Positions 8,150 through 17,333 of a DNA stretch of 17,500 nucleotides are shown here, piece after piece. The DNA comes from Penaeus vannamei (taxonomy: Eukaryota; Arthropoda; Malacostraca; Decapoda; Penaeidae). A program made the translations under genes and the position numbers. The notes beneath the pieces were generated by a model, which saw only the letters and a program-made list of their open reading frames with translations, was not told the DNA's origin and did not search any database. The stretch lies in assembly GCF_042767895.1 (NCBI RefSeq), contig NC_091589.1, forward strand, positions 5,772,054 through 5,789,553, written 5' to 3'. Every line of letters begins with the position of its first letter. Position 1 is the stretch's first letter.

Positions 8150-9335
8150 ACTTTTATATCTTTATAAACTTTATTGATTTTTTCTTTCATTCACTTTTAT
8201 TTTTCATCCATATCTTTATTCATTTATTTATTCCAGTCTTTGTCTTTTAACGTAATTTCATTTTTTCATTATATTCATTCATGTTTCTTTTCATTCAGTT
8301 TTATTTTTCGTCCATATCTTTATTCATTTATTTATTCCAGTGTTAATCTTTAACGTAATTTAACTTTTCAATATTTATTCATATTTTTTTTATTCACTTT
8401 TATTTTTCGTCATCTTTATTCATCTATTTATCCCAGCCTTTGTCTTTTCACGTAATTCCACCTTCCACTAAATTCATTCACATTTATTTTCCATCATCTT
8501 TATTCATCTATTTATTCCAGCCTTTGTCTTTTCACGCAATTCCACTTTCCACTATATTCATTCACATTTATTTTCCATCATCTTTATTCATTTATTTATT
8601 CCAGCCTTTGTCTTTTCACGCAATTCCACTTTCCACTATATTCATTCACATTTATTTTCCATCATCTTTATTCACTTATTTATCCCAGCCTTTGTCTTCG
8701 TCTAATTCTAATTTGTCTAACGTAATTCCACTTTCCACTATATTCATTCACATTTATTTTCCAGCATCTTTATCCATTTATTTATCCCAGCCTTTGTCTT
8801 CGTCTAATTTCACTTTCCACTATATTCATTCACATTTATTTTCCATCATCTTTATTCACTTATTTATCCCAGCCTTTGTCTTCGTCTAATTCCCCATCAT
8901 CTTTATTAATTTATTTATCCCAGCCTTTGTCTTTTCACGTAATTCCACTTTCCACTATATTCATTCACATTTATTTTCCATCATCATTATTCATTTATTT
9001 ATTCCAGCCTTTGTCTTTTCACGTAATTCCACTTTCCACCTATATTCATTCACATTTATTTTCCATCATCTTTATCTTTATTTGTCTTCGTCTAATTTCA
9101 CTTTCCACTTTATTCATTCACATTTATTTTCCATCATCATTATTCATTTATTTATTCCAGCCTTTGTCTTTTCACGTAATTCCACTTTCCACCTATATTC
9201 ATTCACATTTATTTTCCATCATCTTTATCTTTATTTGTCTTCGTCTAATTTCACTTTCCACTTTATTCATTCACATTTATTTTCCATCATCTTTATTCAC
9301 TTATTTATCCCAGCCTTTGTCTTCGTCTAATTTCG
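8150..9335. repeat. Irregular 84-bp minisatellite, about 13 copies
   Basis: The core TTCATTCACATTTATTTTCC recurs at 8473, 8557, 8641, 8743, 8825, 8960, 9045, 9113, 9198 and 9266. Spacings are 84, 84, 102, 82, 135, 85, 68, 85 and 68 bp. Other landmarks are CCAGCCTTTGTCTT, CACGYAATTCCAC and CTTTATTCA. More diverged copies lie upstream near 8188, 8292 and 8391. The right end has a 153-bp higher-order unit (85+68), with GACTTTCCACC-like junctions at 9031 and 9184. Because 84 and 153 are multiples of 3, a single plus-strand frame stays open (8440-8889, 8876-9364). The peptide is a low-complexity Phe/Ser/Ile/Leu repeat and is not called as a gene. Confidence 0.93.
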
Positions 9336-9495
9336 CCTTTCTTTCGCGCCATGACAGGTTTTAAAAGCGCGAACGTTCCGGCGTCGGGACGGAATCGTAA
9401 CGTTTTATCGGCACCTTTTACGACCACCTTAACCCTTAAACGTTTCCGGACGAAGATCTCGAAACGGGACGGACAAGGAAGCCGGACCGGGGTAG
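9334..9495. other. CpG-dense short segment
   Basis: By eye there are about 22 CpG dinucleotides in roughly 160 bases, including GCGCG, TCGCGCC and CCGGCGTCGG. The flanking repeats have almost none. A plus-strand frame from 9351 reads about 60 non-repetitive, basic residues before it enters the (AC)n run. No domain is recognised. It could be a fragment of a promoter or exon, or a mobile-element piece rich in CpG; the sequence does not decide. Confidence 0.55.
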
Positions 9496-9530
9496 GAATT
9501 TTTTGGATAATTTACAAGTCGGAATATGGA

Positions 9531-10000
<470 letters not shown>

Positions 10001-10515
10001 ATGTAAATAATAAAGTCACTCAGTCATAAAGGCGAGAACCGCACATGCATGCCAACCTGAAAGAGCCCGCAGCTTTAAGTCCTTTAAAGAAGTGACACCA
10101 GCCGGATTCACTTTGTGGGAGCAAAACGCGTCATATTCGCAACAGTTTTGCAAAGCCATTGTGTGTCAGATTTAGTTTTGCGATTTCTATGTCGGTTGAA
10201 CGATTTTGATATATTCATCTGACTAGTTCCGAGATTATTTTTTTCTATTTGTGAATTTTGATACCAACAGGCAATTGAAAAAAAATCTGTATGTTTAATT
10301 TCCTGTGTAGCAATTCAGATTTTCAATTCAGATTTTCGGAAACAGAAGAAGGTACATTTTTGACAAGTTAGACTTTCATTTTTCCTTGTTCAATTCGTCA
10401 CTGCCTCGGTTAATGTTCTTCCATTTTCCCTAATCTTTATCATGTGCCCTTTGTATGTGTGTGTGTGCAATGAATATATCTTTCTCTCATTCTCCTACAC
10501 ACACATACAGAAAAG
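10001..10515. other. Single-copy spacer
   Basis: Mixed sequence with balanced base content near 10020-10180 and more AT further on. No open frame of note. A perfect 13-bp tandem duplication, CAATTCAGATTTT, lies at 10311-10323 and 10324-10336. Confidence 0.6.
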
Positions 10516-10678
10516 TAGATAGATAGATAGAGAGAAAGAGGGGGTAGTGGGGGAGGGAGAGAGAGAGAGAGAAGGAGAGAGAGAGAGAGAGGGAGAGGGA
10601 GAGGGAGAGGAAGAGGGAGAGGGAGAGGGAGAGGGAGAGGGAGAGGGAGAGGGAGAGGGGGAGGGAGAGGGAGAGGGA

Positions 10679-10777
<99 letters not shown>

Positions 10778-10797
10778 AGAGAGAGAAGAGTAGAAGA
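10516..10797. repeat. (GATA)/(GGGAGA)n/(GA)n purine tract
   Basis: GATA units lie at about 10516-10530, then GA with G clusters. A hexanucleotide GGGAGA array lies at about 10589-10684 and a pure GA run at about 10683-10770, with a GAAA-like tail. Nearly every base on the + strand is a purine. The 135-163 codon Ser/Leu/Pro minus-strand frames and the Glu/Arg/Gly plus-strand frame are repeat shadows. Confidence 0.96.
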
Positions 10798-10900
10798 AAA
10801 AAAAACGAGACCGAGACATAAACCACGACAGACAAACAGCCAACCAACCAACCATCCATCCACAGACCGAGACAAACAGACAGACAAACAGACACGAAAC
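10798..10900. repeat. Degenerate (ACAG)/(CCAA)/(CATC)n stretch
   Basis: Short imperfect tetranucleotide repeats: CGAGAC and GACAGACA, then CCAACCAACCAACC, CATCCATCC and ACAGACAGACAAACAG. These form the decayed right edge of the preceding purine tract. Confidence 0.75.
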
Positions 10901-11094
10901 ACTTACCACTCCCCTGTGTCTCTCTCTTCATCTATTTCACGGCTCTTGGACACACTCACGCATCTTTCCCCCAACTGGAATTGACTATTGTCCTTCGCCA
11001 CCAAGCCGAAAGGCCCCTTCAAGTGCCCTAATTCTCAGGCGACCTCGGCTCAAGGAGAGGATCAGCTGACGGCTCCTGGTGAGAGGACCTCGTC
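10901..11094. other. GC-richer single-copy segment
   Basis: About 190 bases of non-repetitive sequence with higher GC than most spacers. A short plus-strand frame is open from about 10987 into the 32-bp repeat, and a donor-like CTGGTGAGA occurs near 11076. With no acceptor, homologue or second exon this is too weak to call an exon. Confidence 0.4.
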
Positions 11095-12060
11095 TGGAGG
11101 GTTGGAGGGTTGGAAGGTTGAAGGGCTTAAGGGCTGACGAAATGAAGGGCTGGAGGGCTTAAGGGCTGACTAAATGAAGGGCTGGAGGGCTTAAAGGCTG
11201 ACGAAATGAAGGACTGAAGTGAAGGGTTGAAGGGCTTGTAGGCTGACGAAATGAAGGGCTTAAGGGCTGACGAAATGAAGAGCTGGAGGGCTTGTAGGCT
11301 GACGAAATGAAGGGCTGAAGAGGTGAAGGGCTTGTAGGCTGAAGAGGTGAAGGGCTTAAGGGCTGACGAAATGAAGGGCTGAGGAGGTGGAGGGTTGAAG
11401 GGCTTAAGGGCTGACGAAATGAAGGGCTGGAGGACTAAATAGCCGAAGGGTTTTATCGGCTAAGGGGCTAAGGGGGTGAAGGTTCGAAGGGAAATAAATG
11501 ATAAAAGGTTGAAAGATTAAAGGGTTGAAGAGCATAAGGACTGAGGAAATGAAGGTCTGGAGGACTAAATACTTGAAGGGTTTTATCGGCTAAGAGGCTA
11601 AGGGGGTGAAGAGTTGAAGTGAAAGGAGTGAAAAATTATTGAAGGGTTCAAAAGAATAAACGGTCCAGTGGCTGAAAGTTTTAAGTAGCCAAGGACCGAA
11701 GTATTTAGGGACCAAGGACTGAAGTGTGCAATTGCTGAAGGGCTTAATAAGGGGTCGAGGGACTTGGAGGATTAAAAGGGTGAAGGGATGAACTGAAGGA
11801 CTAAATTGCTGAAGTGCTAGAGGACCGAAGAACTAAAAGGTTTTAAGGGTTAAGGGGTAAGGGAAGGATGAGTTAAAGGGATAGAGTATCGAAAGGATGG
11901 AAGGGTGAAGGGGCTTAAGGGTTTAAGGGCCATGGAAATGAAGGTCAAGAGAACCCAAAAGCTGAAAGGATTTATGAGTTACGTAGCTAAAGGGGTTGGA
12001 AGGTTGAAGGGAAGGAGTGGAAAAAGAACGAAGGGTTCAAAGTGTGAAAGGATAAGTAGT
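11095..12060. repeat. Decayed 32-bp repeat domain (left flank of the core array)
   Basis: Built from GAAGGGCTGGAGGGCTTAAG and GGCTGACGAAAT pieces, which together make a 32-bp unit. The GGCTGAC landmark is spaced 32 bp at 11131, 11163 and 11195. Further right, units diverge and change length. A larger segment of about 100 bp at 11391-11490 recurs at 11521-11620, offset 130 bp; both contain TTTTATCGGCTAAG. The unit aligns with the core 32-bp unit at about 20 of 32 positions by eye, and 12030-12060 is a recognisable diverged unit touching the core array. Confidence 0.8.
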
Positions 12061-14030
12061 GAAGTTCTGAAGTGTTGAGGCGCCAATGAGGTGAAGTTCT
12101 GAAGTGTTGAGGCGCCAATGAGGTGAAGTTCTGAAGTGTTGAGGCGCCAATGAGGTGAAGTTCTGAAGTGTTGAGGCGCCAGTGAGGTGAAGTTCTGAAG
12201 TGTTGAGGTGCCAATGAGGTGAAGTTCTGAAGTGTTGAGGTGCCAATGAGGTGAAGTTCTGAAGTGTTGAGGCGCCAATGAGGTGAAGTTCTGAAGTGTT
12301 GAGGCGCCAATGAGGTGAAGTTCTGAAGTGTTGAGGCGCCAATGAGGTGAAGTTCTGAAGTGTTGAGGTGCCAATGAGGTGAAGTTCTGAAGTGTTGAGG
12401 CGCCAATGAGGTGAAGTTCTGAAGTGTTGAGGCGCCAATGAGGTGAAGTTCTGAAGTGTTGAGGTGCCAATGAGGTGAAGTTCTGAAGTGTTGAGGTGCC
12501 AATGAGGTGAAGTTCTGAAGTGTTGAGGTGCCAATGAGGTGAAGTTCTGAAGTGTTGAGGCGCCAATGAGGTGAAGTTCTGAAGTGTTGAGGCGCCAATG
12601 AGGTGAAGTTCTGAAGTGTTGAGGTGCCAATGAGGTGAAGTTCTGAAGTGTTGAGGCGCCAATGAGGTGAAGTTCTGAAGTGTTGAGGTGCCAATGAGGT
12701 GAAGTTCTGAAGTGTTGAAGTGCCAATGAGGTGAAGTTCTGAAGTGTTGAGGTGCCAATGAGGTGAAGTTCTGAAGTGTTGAGGCGCCAATGAGGTGAAG
12801 TTCTGAAGTGTTGAGGTGCCAATGAGGTGAAGTTCTGAAGTGTTGAGGTGCCAATGAGGTGAAGTTCTGAAGTGTTGAGGCGCCAATGAGGTGAAGTTCT
12901 GAAGTGTTGAGGCGCCAATGAGGTGAAGTTCTGAAGTGTTGAGGTGCCAATGAGGTGAAGTTCTGAAGTGTTGAGGCGCCAATGAGGTGAAGTTCTGAAG
13001 TGTTGAGGCGCCAATCAGGTGAAGTTCTGAAGTGTTGAGGCGCCAATGAGGTGAAGTTCTGAAGTGTTGAGGCGCCAATGAGGTGAAGTTCTGAAGTGTT
13101 GAGGCGCCAATGAGGAGAAGTTCTGAAGTGTTGAGGTGCCAATGAGGTGGAGTTCTGAAGTGTTGAGGTGCCAATGAGGTGAAGTTCTGAAGTGTTGAGG
13201 CGCCAATGAGGTGAAGTTCTGAAGTGTTGAGGCGCCAATGAGGTGAAGTTCTGAAGTGTTGAGGCGCCAATGAGGTGAAGTTCTGAAGTGTTGAGGTGCC
13301 AATGAGGTGAAGTTCTGAAGTGTTGAGGTGCCAATGAGGTGAAGTTCTGAAGTGTTGAGGTGCCAATGAGGAGAAGTTCTGAAGTGTTGAGGTGCCAATG
13401 AGGTGAAGTTCTGAAGTGTTGAGGTGCCAATGAGGTGAAGTTCTGAAGTGTTGAGGTGCCAATGAGGAGAAGTTCTGAAGTGTTGAGGTGCCAATGAGGT
13501 GAAGTTCTGAAGTGTTGAGGCGCCAATTAGGTGAAGTTCTGAAGTGTTGAGGTGCCAATGAGGTGAAGTTCTGAAGTGTTGAGGTGCCAATGAGGAGAAG
13601 TTCTGAAGTGTTGAGGTGCCAATGAGGTGAAGTTCTGAAGTGTTGAGGCGCCAATGAGGTGAAGTTCTGAAGTGTTGAGGCGCCAATGAGGTGAAGTTCT
13701 GAAGTGTTGAGGTGCCAATGAGGTGAAGTTCTGAAGTGATGAGGTGCCAATGAGGTGAAGTTCTGAAGTGTTGAGATGCCAATGAGGTGAAGTTCTGAAG
13801 TGTTGAGATGCCAATGAGGTGAAGTTCTGAAGTGTTGAGGTGCCAATGAGGTGAAGTTCTGAAGTGATGAGGTGCCAATGAGGTGAAGTTCTGAAGTGTT
13901 GAGATGCCAATGAGGTGAAGTTCTGAAGTGTTGAGATGCCAATGAGGTGAAGTTCTGAAGTGTTGAGGTGCCAATGAGGTGAAGTTCTGAAGTGTTGAGG
14001 TGCCAATGAGGTGAAGTTCTGAAGTGTTGA
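12061..14030. repeat. 32-bp minisatellite, 61.6 copies in perfect phase
   Basis: The unit starts GAAGTTCTGAAGTGTTGAGG and ends with YGCCAATGAGGT. A start falls exactly every 32 bp from 12061 to 13981 (60 intervals), with no insertion or deletion anywhere. The last unit stops after 18 bases at 14030. Variation is by substitution: GGCGCC or GGTGCC (most common), GAGATGCC, GTGATGAGG, GGAGAAG for GGTGAAG, and single changes such as CAATCA and CAATTA. The minus strand of the unit has no stop codon, so all three minus frames stay open (longest 11987-13942, 651 codons). They encode the same Cys-free, His/Ser/Thr/Leu-rich 32-residue repeat in rotation. I judge this a non-coding satellite, though transcription cannot be excluded. 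Confidence 0.98.
13727..13982. repeat. 128-bp (four-unit) duplication inside the 32-bp array
   Basis: The rare variant GTGATGAGG occurs at about 13737 and again exactly 128 bp later at about 13865. Each is followed by two GAGATGCC units and a GGTGCC unit in the same order. This is a four-unit block duplicated in tandem, near the right end of the core array. The outer limits of the block are approximate. Confidence 0.85.
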
Positions 14031-14165
14031 CGCTCTATTGAAGTTGAAGGACTGAAGCGTTATGGGGCCAAGGCTGAAGTGTACAATTAAAGGGGCTTAA
14101 GAACTGAAGGGTCGGAGTGTTAAAATACTGAAATACTCGAGGAAATACTGAAGGACTGAATTGCT
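14031..14165. repeat. Decayed right flank of the 32-bp array
   Basis: Contains scattered GAAGGACTGAAG, CTGAAGTGT and GGGCTTAAG pieces. The stretch from 14064 to about 14117 resembles 11708-11760 on the left side: both read GGRCCAAGG, CTGAAGTGTRCAATT, GGGCTTAA and GGGTC in the same order. The core array therefore sits between two parts of one older domain. Confidence 0.7.
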
Positions 14166-14890
14166 GAAATTAACGATCGTTTGTGTTCTTCCAGTGTGGA
14201 TAATCATTTCTTTGACTTTATATATTATATTTGACTTTATATATATTTTCGTAATTTCTTTGACTTCCGATAACCACGAAGACAAAAATAAAGATTCATT
14301 TTGCACACTTTCCGATGTGAAAATGAACTATCTAATGGGTATTATTTCCTTTAAAGAGAAGAAATATCTAATATATATAATTTACGATTTGGATGGAAAA
14401 TATTAGATGTGATTTCTGACAGTCAAGAGAATTTTCTTTCATTTGATATTATAATGATTATCTTTATTGTTAGACACTGCCATCGTGTATTTTAAATCTA
14501 TATTTTTTAAAGTATAATCTGCACAATATCATGCTTGGTTAAAAAAACTGTTTATGGGCAAAATTTGATATAAAATACTTGGAATTCATGGTAACTTGGC
14601 TTATAACTTCGACAGATATTTAAAATAAAAATGTCTAAATCATTTTATAAGAAACAAGTCCAGAAAATTAATTGTATTTTATTACCACCATCATCATAAT
14701 CTTGTTTCGTGCTGTTGTTCATAAAACCATCAAAGTTACATCGAGGTGCAAATTAACATAAGTGTTCAGAGTAAATCGTTTCTTTCACTGGCAAAACAAA
14801 GGAAAAAAAATGCATGAATGGAATACTTTGAGCTTTGAGTCTTCGGCTGTTAATCGGGATCTAATTAAATGGTTTGAGTTCGGAATGAAG
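14166..14890. other. AT-rich spacer without recognised genes
   Basis: Single-copy apart from TTTGACTTTATATAT-like text repeated near 14210-14265. An 81-codon plus-strand frame (14161-14406) and a 69-codon minus-strand frame (14097-14306) overlap each other and have no recognisable domain. I do not call them. Confidence 0.6.
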
Positions 14891-15180
14891 TGTTTAATCT
14901 TTCATAGAAAAAGAAAGAAATGAAAAACAATGGATATGAATGATATGAAAGGACAATAACACTATGATTTTTTTAAATCTTTCAGCAAAAAAAGAAAGAA
15001 AGAAAAATATGAGTGATACGAAGAGAGAGTAACACTAAGAGTTTTTAATCTCTCAACGAAAAAAAAATATGGGTGAAATGAAGAGAGAATAACACTATGA
15101 GTTTTTAACCTTTCAACGAAAAAGAAAGAAAGAAAAAAAATGGATATGAGTGAATTATAAAGAAAATAACGCTATAATTT
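14891..15180. repeat. Four-copy diverged tandem repeat, 61-82 bp unit
   Basis: Each copy begins with a TTTAATCTTTCA variant (about 14892, 14974, 15044 and 15105). A GAAA-rich tract of variable length follows, then ATATGAGTGA, GAAGAGA and AATAACACTATGA. Length differences are largely in the GAAA part and spacing falls from 82 to 61 bp. Confidence 0.8.
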
Positions 15181-15193
15181 CTTTTTCTTTATT

Positions 15194-15195
<2 letters not shown>

Positions 15196-15231
<36 letters not shown>
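15196..15231. repeat. Poly-T (36)
   Basis: A pure T run directly to the right of the four-copy repeat, preceded by TTCTTTTTCTTTATTTA. It could be the reverse-strand tail of a retro-element, but no body or target duplication is recognisable. Confidence 0.93.
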
Positions 15232-15232
<1 letters not shown>

Positions 15233-15604
15233 GTATATCGCTAAAAGTAAGAATTATCTTTTTTTCTTCTTAGTTTTATATAAAGGGAAATTTTATATCA
15301 TCAGATACTAATGAATTCCACGCAATGCGCAAACTCTCAAGTATATGTTTGTTTACTGATTCGCAGTTGTATGCTCGCCTCCCTGTGCAATAACACGCTC
15401 ATCAAAGAACCTCGGCGAGAACATGAACAAAATTCCGTGATAAGGACGAGATCGCAACTAATAAAAGGTAATTACAAACCCATTGGAACACGAAGATTGG
15501 CTAATAGACTGAAATAGGAAGTGGTTGTTAGTGAATCAGCTGGAGTTTTGCACATTTAGCTGTTCAATATGACTCTTATCAGTTCAGCGCGCAAAGAAGA
15601 TTGT
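15232..15604. other. Spacer with an unrecognised 68-codon frame
   Basis: A plus-strand frame (15311-15517) has normal amino-acid diversity, unlike most frames in the window, and a basic C-terminal half. It has no domain I know, no visible exon partner and no homology I can state. A donor-like AAAAGGTAATT lies near 15465. It may be a chance frame or an old coding fragment; I do not call a CDS. Confidence 0.35.
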
Positions 15605-15605
15605 C

Positions 15606-15755
15606 AGTGAAGTGAAAGAACAAGAACTGGGACAGTTTAGTGAACCAGGAAGAAGATTCTTAGTGAACTGAAAGAAAGAAGAACTGTTCAGTGAACCAGG
15701 AAGAAGGTAAATGAAATAACAAGAACTGGGTCAGTTTAGTGAAGCAGAAAGAGGT
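15606..15755. repeat. Three-copy diverged repeat, about 50-57 bp unit
   Basis: Three related segments start near 15606, 15663 and 15711. Shared text is GTGAAYTGAAAGAA, AAGAACTGG, CAGTTTAGTGAACC and AGGAAGAAG, with small deletions in the second copy and substitutions in the third. Confidence 0.75.
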
Positions 15756-15818
15756 TTGTGAATTTATAGACCATGATTCTGCCGAGTCTAGAGCGCCGAT
15801 AAATAAAGATATTCAAAC

Positions 15819-15823
<5 letters not shown>

Positions 15824-15883
<60 letters not shown>

Positions 15884-15965
15884 TTTTCTTCTTCTTCTTT
15901 TTCTTTGTTTTCTTTCTTTTCTTTTCTTTTTTTCTTTTTTTTTTCTTTTTTTTTTTTCTTTTTTC
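15824..15965. repeat. (TA)n run followed by a (TTTTC)n pyrimidine tract
   Basis: TA/AT alternates from 15824 to 15878, then a T-rich tract with regular single C bases continues to about 15965. Frames over it on both strands are shadows. Confidence 0.95.
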
Positions 15966-16329
15966 ATACAACCTTGCCATTAAATGATTCTGCCGTTGGT
16001 TAAATAGGAGGGCACGCGTGTCCAAACGTGTTTTCAGACCAGCTGATCTAAAAATGCGTTTAATATACATTCTGCTTCCTTAAATTTCCTTTTATAACGT
16101 AAACATGGATATTTCTACGTTAAGGCAACGCAGTCTCACACGATTGTAATACATTAACGTGAACATATCAAAGTTCATGTTATACAATAAAGTCTAGAAA
16201 GATAAAACATTTAATAAACGTATTTTGGGGAATTTTTCGGGGAATGTGAACGCACATGCCCCATATGTCCTGCAGGCACTGGTATACTGTACTGCTGGAT
16301 GAATACATTACGAAGTACCATAATGCAAT
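15966..16329. other. Single-copy spacer with a CACGCGTG palindrome
   Basis: Mixed sequence with no gene visible. At 16010-16023 a 14-base near-palindrome contains the perfect palindrome CACGCGTG, with another ACGTG core a few bases to the right. A 70-codon minus-strand frame (16180-16392) depends partly on the CAA repeat and is not called. Confidence 0.55.
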
Positions 16330-16378
16330 TGCAACAGACACAACAACAACAACAGCAAACACAAACAAAAACACAGGA
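16330..16378. repeat. Imperfect (CAA)n microsatellite
   Basis: CAACAACAACAACAG with flanking ACACAAAC-type variants. It produces the glutamine-rich stretch in the plus-strand frame 16299-16628, which I do not accept as a gene because it also reads through poly-T and (AT)n runs. Confidence 0.85.
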
Positions 16379-16417
16379 AGAAAAGTATTCATCGCAGATT
16401 GATTATTTATCGTACTA

Positions 16418-16439
16418 TTTTTTTTTTTTTTTTTTTTTT
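16418..16439. repeat. Poly-T (22)
   Basis: A pure T run with no body of a retro-element visible beside it. Confidence 0.93.
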
Positions 16440-16518
16440 ATTTTACAAATTCAGAGGAAGATATATCAGAACAAAAGAAAATGTATCTGTAAATTTCAAA
16501 CTAATTCGGATTTTCAGT

Positions 16519-16519
<1 letters not shown>

Positions 16520-16577
<58 letters not shown>
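16520..16577. repeat. (AT)n microsatellite
   Basis: Pure AT alternation except for a single TACAT interruption near 16562-16565. Confidence 0.96.
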
Positions 16578-16915
16578 ATAGTTGAGATAATTGTTCCCAA
16601 AATGAACACTTATTCGAAATTGAACTAAGACCAAAACCTTTAATATTTATGTAGCGAATCTATGCACTTAATCCCAGGGTATCAGAGTTGAATATCCAGT
16701 AATCTTTTTTATCATAATAATTAAATGGAATCAAAACCTGATCATTCACCTCTAATTTTTTTCTGGACAACATGAACAAAGAACACAATTAAAATTTACA
16801 ATTGAATGACATAAACGATTGATGTTTTTTAATGATTTTTTTCAGATGTGTTCTAAATTAAGAGCATGGATAGGAAATAGGGTATTTAATAAACAATTTT
16901 GATAGAGGAAATGAG
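16578..16915. other. AT-rich spacer
   Basis: Single-copy sequence with stops in all frames. Nothing recognised. Confidence 0.6.
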
Positions 16916-17333
16916 GTAGGGAGGTTAGAAAACTATAAAAAAAACAATGAGGGAAGAGAGACAAAGAGAAAAGGGGCGATATGGAGAGAGAAAGAGAGAG
17001 AGAGAGAGAAAGAGAAAGAGAGGGAGAGAGAGAGAGAGAGAAAGAGAGAGAAAGAGAAAGAGAGGGAGAGGAAGGGTGTGATAGAATGAGGTTGAAAGGA
17101 AGAGAGAGAGAAGAGAAAGGTTCGAGGGGAGAGGAACCAGCGAAAGAAAGATGTAGGAGAAATAATAAAAGACGTAGAGAAGAAGAAGAAGAGAGAGAGA
17201 GAGAGAGACAGAGACAGACAGAGAAGAGAGAGAGAAAGAAATAGAGACAGATACAGAGAGAAGAGAAAGAGAAGAGAATAAAGTCAAGATTAGAGCGAGA
17301 AAAAAAGAAGAGCGAAAAGAAAAAAAAAAAAAT
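16916..17333. repeat. (GA)n-type purine-rich tract
   Basis: About 420 bases dominated by GA, GAAA and GGGAGA, with scattered C and T and short GACAGA and GAAGAA pieces. It ends in an A-rich stretch near 17318-17333. The 170-176 codon Ser/Leu/Phe minus-strand frames are composition shadows. Confidence 0.93.

Noticed and set aside
8440..9364. 149- and 162-codon plus-strand frames rich in Phe, Ser, Ile and Leu
   Set aside because: The frames persist because 84 bp is a multiple of 3 and the strand is pyrimidine-rich. Copies with length changes shift the frame, and no conserved domain or signal is visible.
10440..10931. 163-codon minus-strand frame with Ser-Leu and Pro-Leu repeats
   Set aside because: Translation of the (GA)/(GGGAGA) tract; two other frames show the same pattern.
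11987..13942. 651-codon minus-strand open frame, with others of 515, 325 and 319 codons in the remaining frames
   Set aside because: The 32-bp unit simply lacks TAA, TAG and TGA on the minus strand. With random bases about one 32-base unit in five would do so on a given strand, so the open frames need no selection. The same peptide appears in all three frames, which is expected for a unit length not divisible by 3.
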